Source of the DNA: Pelolinea sp. | GTDB lineage: Bacteria > Chloroflexota > Anaerolineae > Anaerolineales > Anaerolineaceae | Assembly (NCBI GenBank): GCA_030692365.1 | Contig: JAUYCC010000020.1 | Location: forward strand, 1-36,368 | Direction of reading: 5' to 3' | Length of the DNA: 36,368 nucleotides | In this document: piece after piece, positions 30,723 through 36,368 of the stretch | Layout: each line of letters opens with the position of its first letter | Position numbering within the stretch: the first letter of the stretch is position 1 | Made by a program: the position numbers and the translations under genes | Notes under the pieces: generated by a model | Told to the model about the DNA's origin: nothing | Databases searched by the model: none | Seen by the model: the letters and a program-made list of their open reading frames with translations, nothing else

Positions 30723-30728
30723 TACAAT
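30723..30728 (+). promoter_or_regulatory. candidate -10 box (TACAAT) for the DinB-TPR gene
   Basis: TACAAT follows directly on the EamA terminator T-tract, as at dnaN, and lies 31 nt before the ATG at 30759. No clear -35 box is seen. Confidence 0.3.
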
Positions 30729-30758
30729 TTAACCACTGATAATTAAGCGGAGGGAATT

Positions 30759-31481
30759 ATGGAAAACGCGCAGACCAAGAAAGAAATGCTCGATTTATTC
30801 AAATCCATGCGAAGCGAGCTGGCAGGGATCGTGGACGGGTTGACAGAAGCCCAGATGCAGGAACGCGGCTCTATGCAAAAGTGGGGCGTCAAGGATACGC
30901 TGGTGCATCTGGCATTTTGGGGAGACCATTTCAACCGCCAGCTTGAAGCGGCGCGCGAAGACAAGAAAGTGCCTGAAGCGGGTGAGTATTATGAAATCCT
31001 CAACGACGGCGTGCTGCTGCGCAATATGGATAAACCCTTTGAGGACGCGCGCAGGGATGAGGAAGCGGTCTTTGACAAGACCATTTCCCTGCTTGAAGCC
31101 GAGAGCCCGGACGATTTACTGGACCCCAAAAAGTACGCTTATATGGACGAGCGCACCCTGCTTGACCGAGCCCTGGGCATTGAGTGTTATCATGTGGCCG
31201 CGCATATCTCCGATTATTACCTGAAAGAAGGCCAATATGACAAAGCCGCCCAACTTCAGGAAGGATACACAACCAAATTGCTGGCCTTCCCCACCTGGAA
31301 AGCCAATGCTTATTACAACCTGGCGTGTTTCTATTCCCTGAATGGCAGGAAAGATAAGGCGCTAAGCAACCTGGAACTGGCTTTTAAGGAACGCCATAAC
31401 CTGAAAGAATGGTCCAAAAAGGATACGGATATTGACCCGCTGCGCCAAGAAGAAGGTTATCAGGTATTGGTAAGGGAATAA
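30759..31481 (+). CDS. DinB-like (ClbS/DfsB) domain protein with TPR-like C-terminus
   Basis: A 240-aa protein. Residues about 1-160 resemble the four-helix DinB/ClbS fold: MRSELAGIVDGLTEAQMQ, WGVKDTLVHLAFWGDHFNRQL with a histidine in the usual metal-ligand position, and ECYHVAAHISDYYL with two more histidines. Residues about 165-235 look like tetratricopeptide motifs (KANAYYNLACFYSLNGRKDKALSNLELAFK). Members of the DinB superfamily are putative metal-dependent thiol or small-molecule enzymes; the substrate is not known. AGCGGAGGG precedes the ATG. It stands alone, followed by a 120-nt gap before the convergent DUF1801 gene. Confidence 0.85.
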   Translation: MENAQTKKEMLDLFKSMRSELAGIVDGLTEAQMQERGSMQKWGVKDTLVHLAFWGDHFNRQLEAAREDKKVPEAGEYYEILNDGVLLRNMDKPFEDARRDEEAVFDKTISLLEAESPDDLLDPKKYAYMDERTLLDRALGIECYHVAAHISDYYLKEGQYDKAAQLQEGYTTKLLAFPTWKANAYYNLACFYSLNGRKDKALSNLELAFKERHNLKEWSKKDTDIDPLRQEEGYQVLVRE

Positions 31482-31601
31482 CTAAGAGGTCAAATTAAAT
31501 TATTTTGTAGGTGCGATGCACATGTCCAGAGCGTAGCGCGGGATGCTTCGACTCTACCAAGGTTATCTTTTTTTTATCGCTGTTACCAACAATCGAAAGA
31601 T

Positions 31602-31952
31602 TTATTGAACCGCCAGGCGTAAATATGCCTTTATTTTCCCCCGTAACCTGTCGTTTAATTCCTCCACCCGGATATGCCGTGCTTTCTTGCCTGTGCCCTT
31701 CAGAATTCCGTCAGGGTCCGGCATGCTCGCCCCGCGGCTGAACATCAGGTTGACATATATTGGGTAAGGCGCGATGGCGCACACCAGGTCGGCGTATTTC
31801 GCGCTGGCGCCGTAGGTGACTATTTTCGACGGCGCGTCAACCATCTCTTTCATCCCGGGCAATTCGGTAAGGATGATTTCCCTAAGCTGCTTTACGATTA
31901 ATTGGATTGATTCCGGATAGTTTTTTAGAAAAAGATCAAATTCAGCTTGTAT
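31602..31952 (-). CDS. DUF1801 domain protein (start atypical)
   Basis: A 116-aa cytoplasmic protein of unknown function. The canonical TTG at 31862 gives only 86 residues, but family-like sequence continues upstream in frame (DIQAEFDLFLKNYPESIQ), and DUF1801 proteins are about 110-120 aa. In that stretch the only well-placed codon is ATA 31952-31950, 7 nt after GGAG (31960-31963 on the plus strand). An ATG at 31957-31955 lies after the same GGAG but in another frame. So initiation is at ATA, or one or more bases were lost. The body has APSKIVTYGASAKYADLVCAIAPYPIYVNLMFSRG, typical of the domain. It lies 29 nt after arfB on the same strand. Confidence 0.75.
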   Translation of the reverse strand: MQAEFDLFLKNYPESIQLIVKQLREIILTELPGMKEMVDAPSKIVTYGASAKYADLVCAIAPYPIYVNLMFSRGASMPDPDGILKGTGKKARHIRVEELNDRLRGKIKAYLRLAVQ

Positions 31953-31981
31953 GTCATTACTCCACTGTTTTCTAAAAATAA

Positions 31982-32410
31982 TTATTCATCATGTTCAGGT
32001 TTATTCCTCATTTGCTTCACATTTCCCCGTTTCTTTTTCTCACCCACCCTGCGCTGAACTGAAGCTCTGGTCGGCCGCGTCTGCCGGCGCGCCCTGGGTT
32101 TTTCAGTTGCCCGTCGGATCAGCCCGGCCAGCCGCTCGCGCGCGTCCGTGCGGTTTTTCTCCTGCTCACGGTAGCGCCTCGCGACGATCACGATCACCCC
32201 GTCGGCGGTCATGCGCCTGCCTGCCAGCCGCTTAAGGCGCGTTTTGACCTCCTCATCCAAAGCAGGTGATTTTCCGGCATCAAAGCGCAGCTGCACGGCC
32301 GTGGCAACCTTGTTAACATTCTGGCCGCCGGGACCTGACGAGCGAATAAAAGATTCCTGAAGTTCCTCTTCAGGGATTTGTATGGAATAGGTAACGTACA
32401 GCATATCCAT
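31982..32410 (-). CDS. arfB: peptidyl-tRNA hydrolase ArfB / class I release-factor-like rescue protein
   Basis: Releases peptides from stalled ribosomes by hydrolysing peptidyl-tRNA. The 142-aa protein has the GGQ motif at 28-30 in SSGPGGQNVNKVATAVQLRF, the family signature. A long Lys/Arg-rich C-terminal tail (RRATEKPRARRQTRPTRASVQRRVGEKKKRGN) enters the mRNA channel in the E. coli homologue. The domain 2-only length (about 140 aa) sets it apart from full release factors. The ATG at 32410 has only a weak GCGG site, and the second ATG two codons later is equally possible. Its upstream region is the decayed galE fragment. Confidence 0.92.
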   Translation of the reverse strand: MDMLYVTYSIQIPEEELQESFIRSSGPGGQNVNKVATAVQLRFDAGKSPALDEEVKTRLKRLAGRRMTADGVIVIVARRYREQEKNRTDARERLAGLIRRATEKPRARRQTRPTRASVQRRVGEKKKRGNVKQMRNKPEHDE

Positions 32411-32420
32411 AATATTACCG

Positions 32421-32652
32421 CAGCGAATTCTGAATTGTCTATGGCTCGCACGGCATGGTGCTGCATTACTTCAATCGCATCGACTCTGAAACTTATCTGC
32501 GTTCCGGCCTGCAATTAGAAACCCCCACCGCCGCGCTCGTGTGGCTGGTGGGGTTCAAATTTCTGAATTGACAATTACAGGCGACGATTATCCCACATGC
32601 GACAGTGCCGGTATCCGTGATTACAAAGCTGCCTGGGACTTAGCGCGCGCCT
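32421..32652 (+). pseudogene. decayed fragment of a UDP-glucose 4-epimerase gene (galE relic)
   Basis: This stretch aligns with positions about 35533-35775 of the intact galE downstream. Shared blocks include TATGG-TCGC-CGGCAT, TACTTCAATC, TGCGTTCCGGC and GGTATCCGTGATTACA (GGCATCCGTGATTACA in the intact gene). In one frame it reads YGSHGMVLHYFN and LRSGLQLETP, then hits TGA; after an indel the frame shifts to ELTITGDDYPT and AGIRDYKAAWDLARA. Only about a quarter of the gene remains, with a 10-12 nt deletion, so it is dead. It overlaps the 3' end of the permease and the region upstream of arfB. It is a decayed duplicate or a remnant of a foreign galE. Confidence 0.85.
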
Positions 32653-34096
32653 GGTTTTGGCGGTTGATCCACCACAAGCCTGCCGCCAATATGGCCAGGA
32701 ACAGGGCCAGGAACAACAGGATCATTCCCAGGCTGGTCCCGTCCACCCAAGCGCCGTAGATCAAGCCGGCCAACGTGCTGAACAGCGCCACCCAGCCCAC
32801 ATATACCCAGGCTTTCAAGCGCCCAATGATCGTAGCTGTGATCAAAATGCTTTGCAGGCTCAATTCGGGATCGGCCATCAGGTAGGCCAGAAGCGGCCCG
32901 CGATGCATCCCCAGGCTGAGGAACATTTTCGCGATAGGCACTTCGACCAGGGTGGGGAAGTACATAAAGACGCCAAATAATACGCCCGCCAGGTTACCCA
33001 GCAGGGTATTTTTTCCAGCAAGGGCTTCAATCCACTCCGGGCGGATAATCACGCGCATAACGCCTACGGTAAAAACGCCCACCACCAGAAGGGGAAAGAT
33101 CTGTTTCACAAAATGCCATGATTCCCAAAGGAAATCGCGCTGCTCATTTTCCGTCAGGCTTTTGCGCAGCATCCTGCCTAGAACGATCAACGCCAGCAGT
33201 ACACTAAAGAACTTGCCTGTGAATAGGATATCCAGTCCACCGGCATGCGGCCGCATACCCACCGACGCGGTCAACAGGGTTACCCCCACAATTCCCATCG
33301 CGATCCAGGTCCAGCGGTTGAGCCCTTCGTGGATACGGTCAATTCCTTTCCAGGAGGATATTCCAACCAGCGCCAACAGGCCGATCAAAATGGCACCCTG
33401 GGCGGTAACGCCCTCTTCTCCTCTCGCCGGGTCATAAGGAACCAGCCGGTACAGAAAATCCTGGAAGCGGTCAACACCCTGGAACGGCAGTGTCACTTGG
33501 CCGTAGGAATTGGTGAGCAGCCCGATTTTAAATGTCCCGGCTAGAAGCAGTGCCACCAGGACCAACAGGAAGATCAAAGCAGCGCGGCGCATTCCCTGTT
33601 TACTCTGGCCTGCGAAGAGAGCGTCGGTGGCCTGATCATGCTCCTGATCAGCGCGGCTGAAGATTAAAGCCATTATCAGGCCGATGCCAATACCAAAAGC
33701 CAGTGAGAGAAACAGGCGGGCGAAAGCCAAATCAGCCCCTATAACGCCGCCGGTGTAAACCAGAGCCAGGATATTGGCTGCTGGGGCAAAGAACAGGAAG
33801 GTAATCGCCGGTCCCAGCCCGGCCCCTTTCTTATAGATTCCGGCAAACAACGGCACAATGGTACAGGAGCATACTGCCAAAAGGGAACCTGCCAAAGCTG
33901 CAGCTGAATAGGAAATATATTTGGGAGTATTGCGCCCCAGGAAACGTGTCACTGATTCCTTGGGGATCAGCGCGGTCATCGCTCCGGCAATATAGAAGGC
34001 GGGTACCAGGCATAGTAGCACATGGGCTGCCAGGTAAGATGCCAGGTTGCCAAATCCGCCGTAAAGGAGCTGTAATAAGAAGCTGCCAATATTCAT
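32621..34096 (-). CDS. ArsP/DUF318-type permease
   Basis: A 491-aa membrane protein with about ten hydrophobic segments in two halves. Its hallmark is LLAVCSCTIVPLFAGIYKKGAGLGPAITFLFFAPAANILAL with C76 and C78. The family includes ArsP, which exports methylated trivalent organoarsenicals; substrate specificity is not proven here, and other family members lack arsenic links. A second conserved half contains LLGNLAGVLFGVFMYFPTLVEVPIAKMFL. The last residues (NQARAKSQAAL) are encoded by DNA overlapping the galE relic. The neighbouring arsR and thioredoxin genes, and the shared inverted repeat upstream, tie it to metalloid regulation. Confidence 0.88.
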   Translation of the reverse strand: MNIGSFLLQLLYGGFGNLASYLAAHVLLCLVPAFYIAGAMTALIPKESVTRFLGRNTPKYISYSAAALAGSLLAVCSCTIVPLFAGIYKKGAGLGPAITFLFFAPAANILALVYTGGVIGADLAFARLFLSLAFGIGIGLIMALIFSRADQEHDQATDALFAGQSKQGMRRAALIFLLVLVALLLAGTFKIGLLTNSYGQVTLPFQGVDRFQDFLYRLVPYDPARGEEGVTAQGAILIGLLALVGISSWKGIDRIHEGLNRWTWIAMGIVGVTLLTASVGMRPHAGGLDILFTGKFFSVLLALIVLGRMLRKSLTENEQRDFLWESWHFVKQIFPLLVVGVFTVGVMRVIIRPEWIEALAGKNTLLGNLAGVLFGVFMYFPTLVEVPIAKMFLSLGMHRGPLLAYLMADPELSLQSILITATIIGRLKAWVYVGWVALFSTLAGLIYGAWVDGTSLGMILLFLALFLAILAAGLWWINRQNQARAKSQAAL

Positions 34097-34114
34097 GTTT
34101 TTTCCTTAAATAAT

Positions 34115-34130
34115 ATTCAATGGTTTGAAT
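34115..34130. promoter_or_regulatory. candidate ArsR operator before the permease
   Basis: ATTCA-ATGGTT-TGAAT is an inverted repeat 18 nt upstream of the permease start. It matches the repeat before arsR in both arms, spacing and flanks (ATATTCA...TGAATG; 16 of 19 positions identical). Two copies at two promoters of one module strongly suggest a shared regulator site. Confidence 0.6.
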
Positions 34131-34180
34131 GAGATTATGGCGAAATAATGGGCGGAAACGCGCAACTTCCGCCCGATGAA

Positions 34181-34417
34181 TTAGGCTTTTAACCAGTCTG
34201 TGATTTCGGCTTCGCTGGGGATGCGTCCTGTTGAGACTAGTTTCTCGTTGATCACCAGTCCAGGTGTGGAAAGGATCGGATATTTCATGATCTCGTTGTA
34301 ATTGGTCACTTTCTCTATTTCCGCTTCAATCCCAAGGCCTTCCACCGCCTTGCGGGTAATTGCTTCCAGGCGTTTGCAGTTGGCGCAACCTGGTCCAAGC
34401 ACTTTGATATTAACCAT
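34181..34417 (-). CDS. small thioredoxin-family protein (redox-active disulfide type)
   Basis: A 78-aa minimal thioredoxin fold with motif GCANCK (C11 and C14), a cis-Pro region STPGLVINEKLVSTG and a C-terminal helix. It resembles the TM0996/MTH895 group and small thiol-redox proteins often found next to ArsP-like permeases. A likely role is reducing or relaying thiol-bound metalloid to the permease, which is inferred only from position. The ATG at 34417 is preceded by AAGGAGTT. It lies between arsR (stop 25 nt upstream) and the permease (84 nt downstream), all on the same strand. Confidence 0.9.
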   Translation of the reverse strand: MVNIKVLGPGCANCKRLEAITRKAVEGLGIEAEIEKVTNYNEIMKYPILSTPGLVINEKLVSTGRIPSEAEITDWLKA

Positions 34418-34442
34418 TTAGTAACTCCTTAATTATTTTTTG

Positions 34443-34850
34443 CTAAATTTTATTGATTGGTAAGGAAAATTTATCCCCTGGCAATATACTCGCCGCCGAG
34501 CTGCATTTTGGGCAATTACAGGCGGCAACAGGTCGTCTCTTTTCTGAAACTTCCAGCCCTGTCATGCGGCGGACCAGGTCGAGCACTTCATAGATGCGTG
34601 TATCGGCAATCTGATAATATATGTTCCAGCCGTCGCGGCGGTCACGGATCAAGCCCGCCTGGCGCAGTACAGCTAATTGCTGAGAAATATAAGCCTGTCG
34701 AAAGCCCAGCCAGGCTTCCATGTGACAGACACAGTGTTCGCCATTGCGGAGTATATCCAGAATGGCTAACCTGGCAGGATGGGCTAGGACTTTGAAAATT
34801 TCTACCTGCAGGTCATACGGTTGTAATTGGGTGTTTGTTTCCGTTTTCAT
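34443..34850 (-). CDS. ArsR-family metalloregulator
   Basis: A 135-aa winged-helix repressor that leaves DNA on binding a metal(loid). The fold runs through FKVLAHPARLAILDIL, QAYISQQLAVLRQAGLIRDRRDGWNIYYQI (recognition helix and wing). C40 and C42 form the ArsR-type CVC motif on helix 3 (GEHCVCHME), typical of As(III)/Sb(III) sensors. A C-terminal CNCPKC (C111, C113, C116) adds three further thiols, which many ArsR proteins lack. The ATG at 34850 is preferred over an upstream in-frame start (34898), because AGAGTGA lies just before it and the domain begins soon after. Its operator-like repeat lies directly upstream. Confidence 0.92.
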   Translation of the reverse strand: MKTETNTQLQPYDLQVEIFKVLAHPARLAILDILRNGEHCVCHMEAWLGFRQAYISQQLAVLRQAGLIRDRRDGWNIYYQIADTRIYEVLDLVRRMTGLEVSEKRRPVAACNCPKCSSAASILPGDKFSLPINKI

Positions 34851-34866
34851 ATTCACTCTATTGAAT
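34851..34866. promoter_or_regulatory. candidate ArsR operator before arsR
   Basis: ATTCA-CTCTAT-TGAAT is an inverted repeat immediately upstream of the arsR ATG, overlapping its leader. It shares arms and 6-nt spacing with the repeat before the permease. ArsR binding here would give self-repression. Confidence 0.6.
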
Positions 34867-34934
34867 GTTATTGTATAACCAGACCTCTTCCTTGTCAAGG
34901 GAATGGCATTTTTTTATAGGGTCAGCCAAGTGGG

Positions 34935-34940
34935 TATAAT
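34935..34940 (+). promoter_or_regulatory. candidate -10 box (TATAAT) for the 41-aa ORF and galE
   Basis: TATAAT, preceded by TGGG, lies 16 nt before the small ORF start. Transcription would begin only about 10 nt before that ATG, so the small ORF would be nearly leaderless. No good -35 box is seen. Confidence 0.45.
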
Positions 34941-34955
34941 ACAGCCAACCACACC

Positions 34956-35081
34956 ATGGAGCGTGATATGCAGCTTTTACTGGATTCCGCCATTATTGAA
35001 GAAGCACGCCAGGCCGCGCTGCGTAATTTTAACCAGACCGTTATCGGTCTTCTGGATAGCCCACACAAGGAGTCAGCATGA
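34956..35081 (+). CDS. 41-aa ORF overlapping galE, possibly a truncated transaldolase start
   Basis: The ORF starts at ATG 34956 (or ATG 34968) and its TGA (35079-35081) overlaps the galE ATG (ATGA), so galE translation may be coupled to it. From the second methionine it reads MQLLLDSAIIEEARQA, similar to the first strand and helix of transaldolase/FSA-type proteins (MKxFLDTAnxeEIxxA). It then diverges and carries the galE ribosome site AAGGAG inside its own end. It may be a degraded transaldolase fragment, a leader peptide, or chance. No database match was tested. Confidence 0.4.
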   Translation: MERDMQLLLDSAIIEEARQAALRNFNQTVIGLLDSPHKESA

Positions 35082-36085
35082 AGATACTCATCACAGGCGG
35101 GGCGGGGTATATCGGCTCCACCATCGCTTCAGCGCTGGAGGATGCCGGCCACACGCCAGTCATCCTGGATTCGCTGGTCACCGGGCGGGCAGAGTTCACC
35201 CGCGGGCGCGCGTTTTACAAGGGCGATATCGCCGACCGTGCGCTGGTCAAAAAGGTTTTTGCTGAGCATCCTGATATCTTCGCGGTCATTCACTGCGCTG
35301 CGCTGATCGTTGTTCCGGAGTCCACTGAAAAGCCCTATGAGTATTACCGCGAGAACGTGGGCAAGTCACTTGAATTGTTCAATTCCCTCAAAGAGGTTGG
35401 CTCCAAACGCCTGGTGTTCAGTTCGTCCGCGTCTATTTACGATGTGGTGCCGGGCTTCATGGTCACTGAAGACGCGCCGCTCAAACCCACCAGCCCTTAC
35501 GCCCGCACCAAGTTTATGATGGAAATGATCCTGCGCGACTTCTGCGCCGCCTATGGTTCGCGCGGCATCGCGCTGCGCTACTTCAATCCCATCGGCGCAG
35601 ACCCACAGATGCGTTCCGGCTTGCAGTTGGAAACCTCCACTCACGCGCTCGGGCGGCTGGTGGATGTTCAACTGGGAAAGATCCCCGAGTTCACCATCAC
35701 CGGCACCGATTACCCCACACGCGACGGCACCGGCATCCGTGATTACATCCACGTCTGGGATCTGGCGCAGGCGCATGTACGTGCCGTCGAAGGCTTTGAC
35801 GACGCCTTCCAAAAGGCAGGTAACCCAGCGGATAATTACCTGGTCATCAACCTGGGCACCGGGCGCGGTGTGACCGTGCGCGAGCTGGTGACCGCTTTTG
35901 AAAAGGTCACCGGACAGCCCATCCATAAATCCGACGGCCCCCGCCGCCCGGGCGACACCGCCGGTTCGTTCTGCAGCGCTGACACAGCCAAAAGGATGCT
36001 CGGCTGGCAGGCGGAGCTTTCCATCGAACAGGGTATCTCTGACGCGCTTAAGTGGGGCGAGATGCGCGGGCGGATTTTAAAGTAG
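35078..36085 (+). CDS. galE: UDP-glucose 4-epimerase
   Basis: Interconverts UDP-glucose and UDP-galactose with bound NAD+. The 335-aa SDR-type enzyme has the Rossmann motif GGAGYIGS (7-14), YxxxK active site at Y141-K145 (SPYARTKFMME), a conserved substrate-site block ALRYFNPIGADP, and GTGIRDYIHVWDLAQAH. Length is typical. AAGGAG precedes the ATG (35078). It can supply sugars for exopolysaccharide or glycan synthesis, where the nucleotidyltransferase at the other end of the window may also act. A decayed paralogous fragment lies 2.4 kb upstream. Confidence 0.94.
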   Translation: MKILITGGAGYIGSTIASALEDAGHTPVILDSLVTGRAEFTRGRAFYKGDIADRALVKKVFAEHPDIFAVIHCAALIVVPESTEKPYEYYRENVGKSLELFNSLKEVGSKRLVFSSSASIYDVVPGFMVTEDAPLKPTSPYARTKFMMEMILRDFCAAYGSRGIALRYFNPIGADPQMRSGLQLETSTHALGRLVDVQLGKIPEFTITGTDYPTRDGTGIRDYIHVWDLAQAHVRAVEGFDDAFQKAGNPADNYLVINLGTGRGVTVRELVTAFEKVTGQPIHKSDGPRRPGDTAGSFCSADTAKRMLGWQAELSIEQGISDALKWGEMRGRILK

Positions 36086-36122
36086 CGTTCCCGCCTGACA
36101 TTTTTTAGATACAGATTGCTTC

Positions 36123-36139
36123 GCCCCTTATTCAGGGGC
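36123..36139 (+). terminator. hairpin after galE
   Basis: GCCCCT-TATTC-AGGGGC forms a 6-bp stem 37 nt after galE. The tail (TTGC) is short on T, so it may be only the first part of the termination region. Confidence 0.45.
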
Positions 36140-36172
36140 TTGCAAAGACAATCAGAAGGATTTGTCTTGTAG

Positions 36173-36215
36173 GTCAGGCTCACTTTCGATCCTCGATTCA
36201 GCCTGACAAGATTTT
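36173..36215 (+). terminator. second terminator-like hairpin after galE
   Basis: GTCAGGCT (36173-36180) pairs with AGCCTGAC (36200-36207), with a small inner TCGA-TCC-TCGA stem. It is followed by AAGATTTTT, which gives a T-run. It is the more convincing galE terminator of the two. Confidence 0.55.
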
Positions 36216-36227
36216 TCAATCATATTT

Positions 36228-36368
36228 GAGGTTGTCTCAAAAGTCAAATTGTAAGAATATTAAGAAGTTAAAGTGGGGGCAAACCATAAGATTAGCGCAA
36301 ATTTCTTCTTAATTTTTAAAAAAATTACCTGAAATTTCACCAAAAGTGGGAGAAAAAAAGAGGCTGAC
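36228..36368. other. AT-rich window end with IS-like termini
   Basis: No gene is seen in the last 283 nt beyond the galE terminators. GAGGTTGTCTCAAAAGTC at 36228 resembles the ends of some IS1182/IS5-like elements (from memory), and the window closes with GAGGCTGAC (36360-36368), a similar 9-mer in the same orientation. The intervening 120 nt are strongly AT-rich. This may be an IS end or a small non-autonomous element; the rest lies outside the window. Confidence 0.25.

Noticed and set aside
31482-31601. Palindromic-looking GC-rich patch (GTAGGTGCGATGCAC, GCGTAGCGCGGG) between the DinB-TPR and DUF1801 genes
   Set aside because: It may be a relic of a dispersed repeat, but no second copy is in the window and no stable terminator or gene is seen.
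1-36368. tRNA, rRNA or CRISPR elements
   Set aside because: I looked for T-loop (GGTTCGAATCC-like) motifs and for regularly spaced repeats and saw none; this is a reading by eye, not a covariance search.

Overview
The window looks like chromosomal DNA of a member of the Chloroflexota, most likely class Anaerolineae. The basis is gene content and neighbourhood: pdxS-pdxT, a GNAT-like protein and an R3H/SpoIIIAA-type ATPase with tmk, a DsbA-cyclophilin lipoprotein with a PrsW-type protease, an H+-pumping pyrophosphatase, and a multi-domain Ser/Thr kinase beside a SpoIIE phosphatase. This is an inference from protein families; no rRNA or tRNA gene was seen. Most of the window is ordinary, densely packed core sequence, with small accessory scars at both ends and in three internal places.

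Layout. 1-142: the 3' remnant of an IS256-like transposase and a possible IS end. 225-2635: sugar nucleotidyltransferase, a 74-aa protein and a class I aminotransferase. 2645-3137: a GxxExxY-family gene between inverted copies of a CCACAGAT-type repeat, the right copy running into the start of gatB (3129-4595). 4596-4990: no intact gene, but a GC-rich patch that may be a decayed gene. 4991-6279: glutamate dehydrogenase broken by one missing base. 6421-10008: dnaN and a PEP/pyruvate-binding (PPDK_N) protein. 10046-11826 (minus): a two-gene ABC exporter. 11903-11954: two parS centromere sites, which suggest an origin-proximal position. 12050-21577 (plus): pdxS, pdxT, GNAT-like protein, R3H ATPase, tmk, DsbA-cyclophilin lipoprotein, PrsW-like protease, plsC, comEC-like. 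21682-23751: hppA. 23813-28350 (minus): a kinase-STAND-TPR protein and a GAF-SpoIIE phosphatase. 28495-31481 (plus): YjbQ, CBS-domain protein, EamA transporter, DinB-TPR protein. 31602-32410 (minus): a DUF1801 protein and arfB. 32421-32652: a decayed galE fragment. 32621-34850 (minus): arsR, small thioredoxin and ArsP-like permease, with the same inverted repeat upstream of arsR and of the permease. 34956-36085 (plus): a 41-aa ORF overlapping an intact galE.

How they work together. PdxS and PdxT form pyridoxal phosphate, the cofactor of the aminotransferase. GatB, GDH and the aminotransferase all handle amide or amino nitrogen. The lipoprotein and the PrsW-like protein are translationally coupled and both belong to the cell envelope. 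The kinase and phosphatase form a two-gene Ser/Thr signalling unit. ArsR, thioredoxin and permease form a metalloid-resistance module.

Strongest points for a second look: the parS pair; the repeat cassette that supplies the gatB start; the duplicated ATTCA-N6-TGAAT operator in the ars module; the galE relic close to its intact paralogue; the foldase fusion with a degenerate cyclophilin site; and two genes whose only well-placed start is ATA. I found no CRISPR array, phage or obvious defence island.
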